Under the pieces are notes generated by a model. That model made no database searches. It was not told the DNA's origin and saw nothing but the letters and a program-made list of their open reading frames with translations. 15,979 nucleotides of DNA from an uncultured Dehalococcoidia bacterium (lineage in GTDB: Bacteria; Chloroflexota; Dehalococcoidia; Dehalococcoidales; UBA3254), in contig CAITCX010000278.1 of assembly GCA_903890885.1 (NCBI GenBank), positions 1 through 15,979 of the forward strand, in the 5' to 3' direction. A program made the position numbers and the translations under genes. The first letter of the stretch is position 1, and the number at the start of each line of letters is the position of its first letter. Of the stretch, positions 6,623 to 14,871 are shown in pieces.

Positions 6623-8635
6623 TTAAACTTTAATACAGGCCACCTGGTGGTCAGCTCCAAAATCACGAAGAACTGGTTTAATCTCTTGACATTCCTTCGT
6701 AGCCATCTGACATCGGGGATGGAAAGTACAACCCGCCGGAGGATTCAGGGGGCTGGGTACCTCCCCTTTAAGCATAATACGTGATCGTTTTTCCTCTACA
6801 AATGGATCGGGAATCGGAATAGCTGAAAGCAGAGCCTTGGTATAAGGGTGCATAGGATTACGCAATAGCTCTTTTGAAGTTGCGACTTCAACAATATGAC
6901 CCAGGTACATAACCGCAACTCGTTGACTGAGATGCCGCACAACCGAAAGGTCATGAGCAATAAACAAATAACTTAGACCTTTTAGACTGGCTTGAAGATC
7001 TTCCAGCAGGTTTATTATTTGAGCCTGAATCGAAACATCCAGGGCTGAGATTGGCTCATCACAGACAATCAGGGAAGGCTCCATAGCCAGGGCTCGCGCT
7101 ATACCGATGCGCTGGCGCTGGCCGCCGCTAAATTCATGAGGGACACGACCTTTCATTTCAGGATTGAGTCCCACCATTTTGAACAGCATCTCGACCCTTT
7201 CTTCATACTCTTTGTTGGTATTAACCAATTTATGAAGCCGTAAGGGTTCTCCTACGATACTACCTGCTGTCTGCCGCGGGTTCAGAGAACCGTAAGGGTC
7301 CTGGAAAGTAAGCGCCACCGTCTTCAATGTATTATTAACATCTTTAGTTATTTTCTTGGATGTATCTTTGCCGTTTATAATAATATCTCCCGAGGTTGGA
7401 TTATACAGGCGCATAATACAGCGGCCAACCGTAGTTTTCCCACAACCGCTTTCTCCTACCAACCCCAAAGTTTCTCCGCGTTTTAATTTAAAACTGACAT
7501 CATCGACGGCTTTAACATCAGCAACATGGCGGCGGAAAAGCCCCCTGGTGACAGGAAAATACATCTTTAAATTCTTCACTTCCAGGAATGTGCTTTCATC
7601 CCCATGAAAAGTGGCTTTTTTTGCTGCACCAGGCGCGGCAGAAACTAGATCAATCTTTTCGGCTATCTTGGCGTAGCAAGCGGCACAATGTCCGCCACCG
7701 TTGACAGGCACCAAATCAGGCCAGGGCTCTTTAAGACATTTTTCTATGCGATATGGACACCTGCGCAGAAAAGCACAGGTTTTGCCCAAGCCGATCAGAT
7801 TGGGTGGCATTCCCGGGATAGGCGACAATTTTCTTCCCTCCTCCTCGTCAAGCCTGGGCACCGATTTTAAAAGCCCGATAGTGTAGGGGTGACGGGGATT
7901 AGAGAATATCTCCTTGCAGGTGCCGGTTTCAATAATACGTCCGGCATACATCACGTTAATGCGATCCGCGTAACGGGCAACTACGCCCAGGTTGTGGGTG
8001 ACGATGACCAGAGAAGCGCCCATTTTATTAACCATTTCTTTCATAAGTTCCAACAACTGCGCCTGGGTAGTTACGTCCAGGGCTGTAGTGGGCTCATCGG
8101 CAATAAGCAACTTGGGATTGCAGCCCATCATCATAGCTATGATAACTCTTTGCCGCATTCCGCCGCTGAACTGATGAGGGAAATCGTCCAAACGTTTTTC
8201 GGCAGCCGGAATACCTACCATTTGGAGCAGTTCCACACAGCGGGCTCTAGCCTTCGCAACGCTCATGCCCATATGGATTTCAAGCATTTCTGTCATCTGC
8301 CATCCGATAGTCAAGGTAGGATTAAGAGAAGTCATGGGCTCCTGGAAGATCATCGCGATTTTGGACCCCCTGACAGAACGCATTTCCGGCCCGTTGGGCT
8401 GAAATTGTAAAAGGTCCTTATTTTCGAAAAATACATGCCCTTTGACTACCCCGGGTGAAGGGATGAGCTGCATTAAAGACAACTGACTTACTGATTTGCC
8501 GCAACCGCTTTCCCCTACCACACCGATTATTTCACGCTCGTTAATAGTGTACGATACGTTATCAACCGCCCTGACCACCCCTCTTTCTGTATGAAACTCA
8601 GTGGTAAGGTTCTTTACATCTATTAATACAGTCAC
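6623..8635 (-). CDS. Fused DppD-DppF-type ABC transporter ATPase (two nucleotide-binding domains)
   Basis: Both ATPases of a dipeptide/oligopeptide importer joined in one 670-residue cytosolic chain. First domain: Walker A GESGCGKS (41-48), Q-loop FQEPMTSLNP (97-106), signature FSGGMRQR (156-163), Walker B LLIADEP (176-182), switch His in VTHN (212-215). Second domain: Walker A GESGCGKT (394-401), FQDPYGSLNP (444-453), signature FSGGQRQR (502-509), VCDEP (524-528), switch His in IAHD (559-562). Each half ends in the Cys-rich tail typical of oligopeptide ATPases: CAFLRRCPYR...C...C...C (287-320) and CTFHPRC...C...C (636-667). All catalytic motifs of both halves look intact. Fused pairs are known in the family (GsiA, YejF), so the fusion is not new. 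The start is GTG at 8635 behind AGAGG; the alternative, two separate genes, is ruled out by continuous reading. It is last in the dppB-dppC-ATPase operon, 41 bp after dppC. Confidence 0.93.
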   Translation of the reverse strand: MTVLIDVKNLTTEFHTERGVVRAVDNVSYTINEREIIGVVGESGCGKSVSQLSLMQLIPSPGVVKGHVFFENKDLLQFQPNGPEMRSVRGSKIAMIFQEPMTSLNPTLTIGWQMTEMLEIHMGMSVAKARARCVELLQMVGIPAAEKRLDDFPHQFSGGMRQRVIIAMMMGCNPKLLIADEPTTALDVTTQAQLLELMKEMVNKMGASLVIVTHNLGVVARYADRINVMYAGRIIETGTCKEIFSNPRHPYTIGLLKSVPRLDEEEGRKLSPIPGMPPNLIGLGKTCAFLRRCPYRIEKCLKEPWPDLVPVNGGGHCAACYAKIAEKIDLVSAAPGAAKKATFHGDESTFLEVKNLKMYFPVTRGLFRRHVADVKAVDDVSFKLKRGETLGLVGESGCGKTTVGRCIMRLYNPTSGDIIINGKDTSKKITKDVNNTLKTVALTFQDPYGSLNPRQTAGSIVGEPLRLHKLVNTNKEYEERVEMLFKMVGLNPEMKGRVPHEFSGGQRQRIGIARALAMEPSLIVCDEPISALDVSIQAQIINLLEDLQASLKGLSYLFIAHDLSVVRHLSQRVAVMYLGHIVEVATSKELLRNPMHPYTKALLSAIPIPDPFVEEKRSRIMLKGEVPSPLNPPAGCTFHPRCQMATKECQEIKPVLRDFGADHQVACIKV

Positions 8636-8676
8636 TTTGTTACCTCTTATTTAAAAAGTGTGAAACCTGAAAATGC

Positions 8677-9579
8677 TTAAAGAGTGCCTCTCAACCTGGG
8701 ATCAAGGGCGTCTCTTAAACCATCGCCGACCATGTTAAAGGCAAACACCACCATCATAATCACCAGACCAGGGATCATTGCGTAGTAAGGATTAATCAAT
8801 AAATACTTATAACCGTCACTGGCCATAGCGCCCCAAGATGCACCAGGCGGCTTGATACCGACCCCGAGGAAACTCAGTCCGGCTTCAGCCATGATAGTTT
8901 GCCCGATCTGCATCGTCATCATGACAATAAGCGGAGGGAAAGCATTGGGAGCCACATGCTTTAGCATTACATGCATTGGGCTGGCTCTAAGCGTACGCGC
9001 GGCTAGAACGTAATCGTTTTCTTTGATTGTAAGTGCCTGGCCGCACATCAGGCGGCAATAAGGAGGTATCATACCTATGCCCAAAGCGATAATCAGGTTG
9101 ACCATACCGCCACCGAGCACTGCTGCCAGCAGCAGTGCGAACAGCATCATCGGAAAGTTCATCATAGCGTCAATGAACCTCATGATAACGGTGTTAACCC
9201 ACCCCCCCATGTAGCCAGCCAGTAATCCCAGCGACATCCCGATTATGGAGGCCACAAAAATGGCAAAAAAACCGATGATGATTGTCGTACGCGAAGCATA
9301 AATAATACGGCTTAAAACATCCCTGCCTAAAGTATCCGTACCAAACCAGTACTTCGCACTGGGTTTGGCGATGACGGCTGAATAATCCTGACTATACGGA
9401 TTATGCGGAGCCAACCAGGGTGCAAAAATCGCTGTAATGAACAAAAGCAAAATGATAATCGCACCGACGAGGACTACCTTTCTGCCAAAAAAGACCCTTA
9501 TAAAGCGCCTGATTCCTGCGCTTTTGGGAGGAACTTTATATTCTAACTCTTCATCCGGTAATGCTACAGGTGTGCTCAT
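8677..9579 (-). CDS. dppC: Dipeptide/oligopeptide ABC transporter permease, DppC type
   Basis: Second membrane subunit of the Dpp/Opp importer, 300 residues. A cytosolic N-terminal tail is followed by a first helix (about 35-55), then the DppC/OppC hallmark WFGTDTLGRDVLSR (78-91). The inner-membrane permease domain carries the EAA-type coupling loop LAARTLRASPMHVMLKHVAPN (about 192-212), which docks onto the ATPase. The end shows MVGDGLRDALDPRLRG, standard for the family. The ATG at 9579 has AGGAG 5 nt upstream, inside the 9-nt gap after dppB, so translation is probably coupled. The partner ATPase is the fused DppD-DppF protein downstream. The name follows family type; the substrate is unknown. 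Confidence 0.93.
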   Translation of the reverse strand: MSTPVALPDEELEYKVPPKSAGIRRFIRVFFGRKVVLVGAIIILLLFITAIFAPWLAPHNPYSQDYSAVIAKPSAKYWFGTDTLGRDVLSRIIYASRTTIIIGFFAIFVASIIGMSLGLLAGYMGGWVNTVIMRFIDAMMNFPMMLFALLLAAVLGGGMVNLIIALGIGMIPPYCRLMCGQALTIKENDYVLAARTLRASPMHVMLKHVAPNAFPPLIVMMTMQIGQTIMAEAGLSFLGVGIKPPGASWGAMASDGYKYLLINPYYAMIPGLVIMMVVFAFNMVGDGLRDALDPRLRGTL

Positions 9580-9588
9580 TTTTCTCCT

Positions 9589-10551
9589 CTACTCGTAATG
9601 TATTCGGGGGTCAAGCCACCCGTACAAGACGTCTACTACCAGGTTTGATACTACTACGACCGAACACATGATCAGGCTGAGGCCCTGCATGATATTGTAA
9701 TCGAATGCAAAAGTTGCGGCGGTAGCTAGTCTACCCATGCCCGGGATGTTGAAGATTGTTTCAATAAGTATCTGCCCGCCAAAAATCTGGGGAATACTCA
9801 TGCCTATCAAAGTAACAACGGGTAGTAAACCGTTTTTAAGTACATGATAGAAAATAATGCGACGTTCTGATAAACCCTTTGCCCAGGCTGTACGGACATA
9901 ATCTTGGCGAATTACTTCCAGCATTGTTGACCGGGTTTGTCTTATACTTCCGCCGGCAGGCATAATGGCTACACAAAACAATGGCATAACCATATACTTC
10001 CAACTCCCCCAGAAATCATCCCAGGGAGCAACCCAACCCTGAATGGGCAGCCAGTTCAGCCATAGACCGAAAACATAAATCAGAAGAATTGCTGCCCAGA
10101 AACCAGGAATCGTAATCATCAAATTACCCACAGTGGTAATGAGGGTATCTGCCCACTTACCCCGCCTTATAGCGGTCATGGTTCCTAATAAAATACCAAT
10201 CGTATGGCTGATAACCCAGGATATCGCGCCAAAGACGAGGCTGATAGGCAAAGCCCGCTTGATCTCCTGTAAAACAGTAGTATCCCAGAATATAGATCTG
10301 CCAAAATCGCCATGCAGAGCTATCCTCTCAATCCACTGATAATATTGAACGATTAAAGGCTTGTCCAGTCCGTACTTAACCCTCATGGCGTCCATTTGCT
10401 CAGTAGAAGTAATTCTGACATAGTCATCCGAACTGATATAAGCGAGGATAGGATCTCCAGGCATAATTCGATTTATAAGGAACAATATCAGCGTTGTTAT
10501 GGTAATAACGATGACGCTTTGTATAACTCTCCTTAATATGTATGTTGTCAT
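9589..10551 (-). CDS. dppB: Dipeptide/oligopeptide ABC transporter permease, DppB type
   Basis: First membrane subunit of the Dpp/Opp importer and first gene of its operon, 320 residues. It opens with the family start YILRRVIQSV, a first helix with NRIMPGDP (27-34), and the conserved YGLDKPLIVQYYQWI (60-74) and GDFGRSI (81-87). Six membrane segments are expected. The coupling loop RTAWAKGLSERRIIFYHVLKN lies at 220-240, and the end shows VVDVLYGWLDPRIHY, typical of DppB/OppB. The ATG at 10551 follows a seven-G run that ends 4 nt before it and must act as the ribosome-binding site, which is unusual. A consensus promoter lies about 155 bp upstream. The partners DppC and DppDF follow directly; the likely binding protein is encoded apart, on the opposite strand at 3310. 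Confidence 0.93.
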   Translation of the reverse strand: MTTYILRRVIQSVIVITITTLILFLINRIMPGDPILAYISSDDYVRITSTEQMDAMRVKYGLDKPLIVQYYQWIERIALHGDFGRSIFWDTTVLQEIKRALPISLVFGAISWVISHTIGILLGTMTAIRRGKWADTLITTVGNLMITIPGFWAAILLIYVFGLWLNWLPIQGWVAPWDDFWGSWKYMVMPLFCVAIMPAGGSIRQTRSTMLEVIRQDYVRTAWAKGLSERRIIFYHVLKNGLLPVVTLIGMSIPQIFGGQILIETIFNIPGMGRLATAATFAFDYNIMQGLSLIMCSVVVVSNLVVDVLYGWLDPRIHYE

Positions 10552-10555
10552 CTAA

Positions 10556-10562
10556 CCCCCCC
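10556..10562 (-). promoter_or_regulatory. dppB: Seven-G tract acting as dppB ribosome-binding site
   Basis: On the minus strand seven G residues, then TTAG, precede the dppB ATG. No AGGAGG-type site is present, so the G tract is the only candidate to pair with 16S rRNA. Confidence 0.4.
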
Positions 10563-10704
10563 ATATCAAAATAAAAAACCTGGAAACCGCAAACACAGTT
10601 GTTAAAAGAACATTAACGATTATAAAGATCGAACTGAAAACCTATTTTTAACACAAAAAATCCACAGACCATCTTAAGTCATAATAATAGGCCTAATGGC
10701 ACAG

Positions 10705-10734
10705 ATTATAATCTCCTGCCACTATGTCTGTCAA
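10705..10734 (-). promoter_or_regulatory. Consensus sigma-70-type promoter for the dppBC-ATPase operon
   Basis: On the minus strand a perfect TTGACA (10734-10729) and a perfect TATAAT (10710-10705) are separated by 18 bp. Transcription would begin near 10698 and give a leader of about 147 nt before dppB. Both hexamers match fully; the spacer is one base over the optimum. Confidence 0.7.
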
Positions 10735-10891
10735 CCTGAACATGTCATGACTTAGTATGATAAAAGGATGAGTTTTAATACATACAAAGCATTACATATG
10801 TCACTTTTAATTTGCCGGTATCGTAATTTTTAAATATAAACAGCCGTAACAAGGATTCCAGACCAGCTTTTTCTATGCTTTCTTTGATAAC

Positions 10892-10923
10892 CCCCGTTTT
10901 TAATAATATGCTGCCCCGTTTTT
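10892..10923. repeat. 10-bp direct repeat, 22-bp period
   Basis: CCCCGTTTTT occurs at 10892-10901 and again at 10914-10923, start to start 22 bp, about two helical turns. It lies 70-100 bp before the small membrane protein gene and could be a tandem regulator site. With only two copies, chance is possible. Confidence 0.4.
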
Positions 10924-10994
10924 GATTTCTCAAATGTATTATGTTAATAATAGACTGGTGTAAGTAAAATCAAATCTGTTAGGAGAACTCTATC

Positions 10995-11447
10995 ATGGAC
11001 TGGCAGTCATTAGTAATTATTGTTGTAATCATTTTAGCTTTGTTCTGGCTCCTGTTCCGCTTGAAAGGAAATATTCGTAACCCTTCAAAAATTCAAGTCG
11101 CCCTGGGGTTAATTACCGATATTGATGAGGTTTTAAAGAATATTAACCAGAGAAAGACCGCTACTCGGACTGTAAAAAAATTCAAACTCAGCGGCTGGAA
11201 ATACTATATAGAACATCTGGACTTTCTTGATGCCGAAACAGTTACCGCCTTAAAAGACTCTTTTAGGATATTAACCGATTACAACGCTAAAATCGATGCA
11301 GCCGCAATTACACCCGATGCGCCGCTGCCAGAATTCTCTTCAGAATCAATATGGGATTTACTGGTCAAAAGCCGGATGGGTCTTTCGGCCTGGACACGGG
11401 AAAATATTACCCGGGAAACTGTGCGCGGCGTGTTCACCTGGCGCTAA
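10995..11447 (+). CDS. Small membrane-anchored protein of unknown function
   Basis: I do not recognise this 150-residue protein. It starts at an ATG with AGGAG (10981-10985) 9 nt upstream, so it looks real. One hydrophobic helix (about 5-22, LVIIVVIILALFWLLF) is followed by a basic stretch (RLKGNIRNPSK), which predicts an N-out, cytosolic C-terminal anchor without a cleavable signal. The rest is soluble and mixed in charge, with probable helices (about 35-55 and 75-105) and a lone WTRENITRE segment near the end. No enzyme motif, Cys pair or DNA-binding motif is seen. It is a single gene, divergent from dppB and closed by a strong terminator, so it is expressed alone. Its location between two importer operons may be incidental. 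Confidence 0.75.
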   Translation: MDWQSLVIIVVIILALFWLLFRLKGNIRNPSKIQVALGLITDIDEVLKNINQRKTATRTVKKFKLSGWKYYIEHLDFLDAETVTALKDSFRILTDYNAKIDAAAITPDAPLPEFSSESIWDLLVKSRMGLSAWTRENITRETVRGVFTWR

Positions 11448-11529
11448 ACTTGTTTCAGCAAAATGATTCTTGCAAACTACCGCTATTATGGACTTTTTAT
11501 AACAAGACCCTTTGCTTGCCTCGGGCACA

Positions 11530-11564
11530 AAAAATCCCCTGCCGGTAACCGGCAGGGGATTTTT
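11530..11564. terminator. Strong bidirectional rho-independent terminator
   Basis: A 16-bp perfect stem (11530-11545 with 11549-11564) with a TAA loop has a GC-rich core (CCCCTGCCGG) flanked by an A-run on one side and TTTTT on the other. It therefore works on both strands and separates the small membrane protein gene from livK. It is the strongest terminator in the window and marks the end of the livHMK transcript. Confidence 0.92.
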
Positions 11565-11613
11565 ACTGAAGCGAGGAGTTGGTTTTTCAGAGCAAGATAT
11601 TTTGGATTCCCTG

Positions 11614-12837
11614 TTATCTGGCTGTCACCCAATCTCCGATAGAAGTGATTTTTCCACTCTTAATTGAGTACATTTTTACTGATTTCGCCAAACGGTTGTC
11701 TCCCGCTGTGTATGACACCGCGCCCTGGATACCTGCCACATTGTAATTAAGCTTCTGGAACCCGCTTTGCTCGACAGCTTTCCAGGCATTTGCGTCTCCC
11801 TTAGCCAGCACATCGTAGCCAACGGCATTAACGGCATTCTTTAATATCTCGGCTGAGACCAGACCGGTACACCATACCGAGAGATAATCCATATTATCGA
11901 CATCTCCTGAATGATTCTTCATAAGATACTCTTTAGCTTTAACTATACCGGGAGCTGTATCATCCCAGGTAACGGTCGGATATACCCCGTAAACTCCTTC
12001 AACCACGTCTTTTCCCGCCAGATCTATTAAAGATTTGGTGAAACTGGCATGGGCTAAGCCGATGGTTACGGTACTGGGAGTCAAGCCCAGGTCTTTGGCG
12101 TTCTTCAAGATAACCGAAGTTGGCTGAGGCGTGCTGGAAATAAAGATCACATCCGGATTCTTGGCTTTTATTCTGGTCAAAGCATCCGTTTCTGCAATCG
12201 TGGTCGCAGAATGATCTACGATATCTACAATCTCGATTCCCATGGCCGCGGCTCTGGCATTGGCGACGTCTTTGACACTGGAACCGGTGGTATTGTTCAA
12301 TAATGCCAGCGCCATTTTGGGTTTTCCGGATTTTTTCCAGATATTCTGCATGTAGTAATTGGAAAAAGCTACCCAATCATCGCCGTAGTCCGGCATTTGT
12401 CCATAGATATGTGCTGGAGGATTATACAGGTTAGGGGAGGTGAAAATGGCTAAACCCGGCAGGCCGGCTTTATTGGCAATACCCATGGCGTTAGTCATTT
12501 CAAAAGATGACATCGCTGTGAACATCAAAACGCCCGAATTGGTGAAATCGGTAACGATGGTGTTAACATTAGCCGCATTGTACTGGCTGTCTTTCCAGTC
12601 CAGTTTAACCTGATAACCGCCAGCCCCTTTCAATTCTTTGTTAATGTATTCCGTAACATCGAGCAGAGCATCGATGCCCGGTTTGCCTTTCTCGGCAGCA
12701 GGACCGGTAACCGGCATTATGGCCCCCAATTTCAATTCTTTTCCGGTTGTAACAGGTGTTGAAGAACAACCAATCAAGAGTGCCAGGATAGATATTAGAC
12801 TTAATACCAGGATGAAAACCGCATATTTGCTTTTCAA
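11614..12837 (-). CDS. livK: Liv-type ABC transporter substrate-binding lipoprotein
   Basis: Periplasmic-binding fold protein (Peripla_BP_6 family) that captures the solute for LivH/LivM. Of 407 residues, 1-23 are a lipoprotein signal with lipobox LIGC and the lipidated Cys at 24. The mature part opens with KELKLGAIMPVTGPAAEKG, the family's first strand and loop, and continues with VKLDWKDSQYNAANV and the inter-domain strand PDVIFISSTPQ. The start is TTG at 12837, supported by AAGGAG 8 nt upstream; no better in-frame ATG is available. It lies 38 bp after livM, is last in the cluster, and a strong terminator follows. The fold is shared by proteins for leucine, amides, urea and aromatic acids, and neighbouring CoA ligases favour an organic acid, so the symbol marks the family, not a proven ligand. 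Confidence 0.9.
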   Translation of the reverse strand: MKSKYAVFILVLSLISILALLIGCSSTPVTTGKELKLGAIMPVTGPAAEKGKPGIDALLDVTEYINKELKGAGGYQVKLDWKDSQYNAANVNTIVTDFTNSGVLMFTAMSSFEMTNAMGIANKAGLPGLAIFTSPNLYNPPAHIYGQMPDYGDDWVAFSNYYMQNIWKKSGKPKMALALLNNTTGSSVKDVANARAAAMGIEIVDIVDHSATTIAETDALTRIKAKNPDVIFISSTPQPTSVILKNAKDLGLTPSTVTIGLAHASFTKSLIDLAGKDVVEGVYGVYPTVTWDDTAPGIVKAKEYLMKNHSGDVDNMDYLSVWCTGLVSAEILKNAVNAVGYDVLAKGDANAWKAVEQSGFQKLNYNVAGIQGAVSYTAGDNRLAKSVKMYSIKSGKITSIGDWVTAR

Positions 12838-12875
12838 CTTTTACACTCCTTATATTTTTAATTTTGTTTTCATTT

Positions 12876-13931
12876 CTAATATGAAAAAGGCCACAGCCGG
12901 TAGGAGAACTTAAACAAATTCCAGCGATGCGCCAGACCTCTCGGCTCAAAGATCAAAAACAGGACCATGATTAATCCGAACAGTATCGGTGTAATTCCGG
13001 TAGCAAACCCGTTGGGCATTCCTGGTAAAGCTGACTGCAACCAGGGAGTGGACTGCGTGACACCCACCTGCAATAAACGTATTAATACTACGCCCAGAAT
13101 GGGGCCGAGTGTGGTTCCCAGACCGCCGATGATAATCATGCCTACATATAGTATCGACTCCGAAAAACTAAAATTATCAGGGCTGATTGAGACGCTCCAG
13201 TGAGCCAGTAGAGACCCGGCGATGCCAGCCATAAAACAGCCTATGAAAAAGGCCAGCATTTTATAATAGAAAAGATTGACGCCCATGACCTCGGCCGCCA
13301 GATCATTGTCCCGGATGGCGATAAAAGCCCTTCCCACCCTTGTCCGCGCTAAATTCTTGGCTAAGAAAACACAGATCACCGCTACACCGATAATTAAATA
13401 AAAAAAGCTCTTTTGCGAATTAAATACCAAGCTGCCGATGGACGCATCTGGCACAGTCAAACCATTGGTTCCGCCCGTTAAGCCGGTCCATTTTTGGATA
13501 ATCCAGACTATGATAAACTGGGCTGCTATAGAGGTAATCGCCAGATAAAAACCTTTAACCCTGACCGATGGTATGGCAAACACCAGTCCGATGATTCCCG
13601 CCATCAGACCGGAACAAATAAAACTGACCGGAAAGGGTAATCCCAGTTTTCCAGTCAGAATGGCTGAAGAATAGGCTCCCACAGCGATAAAACCCACCTG
13701 ACCGATGGACAACTGTCCGCAGTAGCCCACCAGGATGTTTAATCCGGTGGCAGCGATGAGTGTAATGCCTATTAAGTTTATTTTATTCAGCCAGAAATTG
13801 CCTAAAAATAGTGGTCCGGCAAACAGGAGCATTAAAAAGGCCGCTATCAGTGCCCACTGAGTTTTTGTACGGACAATGGCCATGTCCTCAGCATAACTAT
13901 AATTCCGCGTACCGCAGGGCAAACTGCTCAT
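12876..13931 (-). CDS. livM: Liv-type ABC transporter permease LivM
   Basis: Second membrane permease of the Liv importer, 351 residues with about ten hydrophobic segments. Family motifs are GYCGQLSIGQVGFIAVGAYS (near 68-87), the coupling-loop segment FIAIRDNDLAAEVMGVN and GGLGTTLGPILG near the end. The protein finishes EPRGLAHRW...RLWPFSY, an ending I associate with LivM proteins of acyl-CoA-ligase-linked clusters. The ATG at 13931 is preferred over a Met at residue 17, because the N-terminal CGTRN...YAEDMAIVRT is itself conserved in this branch. It follows livH with one base between stop and start (TAGCATG) and a GAGAGG site inside livH, so it is translationally coupled. LivK follows 38 bp later. 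Confidence 0.92.
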   Translation of the reverse strand: MSSLPCGTRNYSYAEDMAIVRTKTQWALIAAFLMLLFAGPLFLGNFWLNKINLIGITLIAATGLNILVGYCGQLSIGQVGFIAVGAYSSAILTGKLGLPFPVSFICSGLMAGIIGLVFAIPSVRVKGFYLAITSIAAQFIIVWIIQKWTGLTGGTNGLTVPDASIGSLVFNSQKSFFYLIIGVAVICVFLAKNLARTRVGRAFIAIRDNDLAAEVMGVNLFYYKMLAFFIGCFMAGIAGSLLAHWSVSISPDNFSFSESILYVGMIIIGGLGTTLGPILGVVLIRLLQVGVTQSTPWLQSALPGMPNGFATGITPILFGLIMVLFLIFEPRGLAHRWNLFKFSYRLWPFSY

Positions 13932-13932
13932 G

Positions 13933-14817
13933 CTATATCCTCTCTATCCGTTTCTCTCCGAAGAGACCGAAAGGCTTAACTAGAACCACAATCACGATGA
14001 TGATATAAGGAATGACCTCCCCGAATTCAGACCAAAGATAGGGGGTAAGATAACCGGTTCCCAGGCTTTTAGCTACACCTATGATAGGTCCGGCGATCAT
14101 CGCGCCCCCAAAGGAGTCCAGGCCGCCCAATATCACCACAGAAAAGGTTTTCAAACCGGTTTCCAGGAGACCATTGGATATACCGCCAATGCTGGAAATA
14201 AGAATTCCGCCAACAGCTGCCACGACGCAGGCGAACATCCATGACATAGAGAATATTTTGGTCACAGGAATACCGCAGGCCTGTACGGCCATCTGGTCAT
14301 CCGCGGTAGCCCGCATGGCGATGCCCATGCGGTGATATTTATAAAAAAGGCTGAGCAGCAGGAAAACCAGCAGTGAAATTCCGGCAGCCCAGACATATTC
14401 TTGTGAAATTACGGCTCCCCCTATGTGCAGGGGGTTTTTGGGGAAAATCTGGGGCAGGGCCCCAATACTCTGCGGCCAAACAAAACTGACCAGTCCGCTC
14501 ATAAAATAACCTATTCCCAGAGTAACCGCAATCAACGATAAAATAGGCTGTCCGATCAGCGGCCGCAAGGCGAACCTTTCAATCACCCAGCCCAGACCTA
14601 CCGCAAACACAATTACCGCGGGAAAGGCCAGCCATATCGGAAGATGCAACTGCTGCATCATGCCGTAGGTGAACCAGGAGCACAATAATACCAGTTGCCC
14701 CAGAGCCAGATTGGCAACACCTGTAGATTTCCAGATTAAGGCAAAACCCAGAGCGATAAGCGCGTAGACCATTCCCACCGCCAACCCGGTAATAATATAT
14801 TGCATTAATTCAGTCAT
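13933..14817 (-). CDS. livH: Liv-type ABC transporter permease LivH
   Basis: First membrane permease of the Liv importer, 294 residues, mostly hydrophobic, with about eight membrane segments. It opens with the standard QYIITGLAVGMVYALIALG (6-24) and NLALGQLVLL (36-45). It shows the cytosolic coupling loop HRMGIAMRATADDQMAVQACG and the conserved VILGGLDSFGGAMIAGPIIG. The end, LVKPFGLFGEKRIERI, is the normal family C-terminus. The start is the ATG at 14817 with a weak AGGGA about 11 nt upstream. It lies 54 bp after the acyl-CoA synthetase fragment and directly before livM. No promoter is seen in the 54-bp gap, so it is probably read from upstream of the synthetase. Confidence 0.93.
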   Translation of the reverse strand: MTELMQYIITGLAVGMVYALIALGFALIWKSTGVANLALGQLVLLCSWFTYGMMQQLHLPIWLAFPAVIVFAVGLGWVIERFALRPLIGQPILSLIAVTLGIGYFMSGLVSFVWPQSIGALPQIFPKNPLHIGGAVISQEYVWAAGISLLVFLLLSLFYKYHRMGIAMRATADDQMAVQACGIPVTKIFSMSWMFACVVAAVGGILISSIGGISNGLLETGLKTFSVVILGGLDSFGGAMIAGPIIGVAKSLGTGYLTPYLWSEFGEVIPYIIIVIVVLVKPFGLFGEKRIERI

Positions 14818-14871
14818 TTCTATTTAATCCCTTGATTCATAAATCCTTATTCTTTTACTCCTGGTCATCGG

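Larger units (their letters stand above)
10552..10994. other. Divergent intergenic region between dppB and the small membrane protein gene
   Basis: A 443-bp AT-rich gap without a credible gene. It contains the leftward dppB promoter (10705-10734), a leader of about 147 nt with a second, unsupported TATAAT on the minus strand (10624-10619), and a seven-C run just before dppB. Nearer the right-hand gene lies a 10-bp direct repeat, CCCCGTTTTT, at 10892-10901 and 10914-10923. A weak rightward -35-like TTGATT (10922-10927) has only a poor -10 (TAATAA, 10945-10950). No RNA gene is recognised. Confidence 0.6.

Noticed and set aside
7889..8410. 173-codon plus-strand open frame inside the fused ATPase gene
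   Set aside because: It is antisense to a conserved ATPase domain, has no family motif, and is explained as a shadow of the real gene.
6623..8635. Fused ATPase as an assembly error joining two genes
   Set aside because: Both halves are complete with a normal linker, and natural DppD-DppF fusions such as GsiA and YejF are known.
10619..10624. Second TATAAT on the minus strand upstream of dppB
   Set aside because: No -35 resembling TTGACA lies at a workable distance, whereas the 10705-10734 promoter matches both hexamers.
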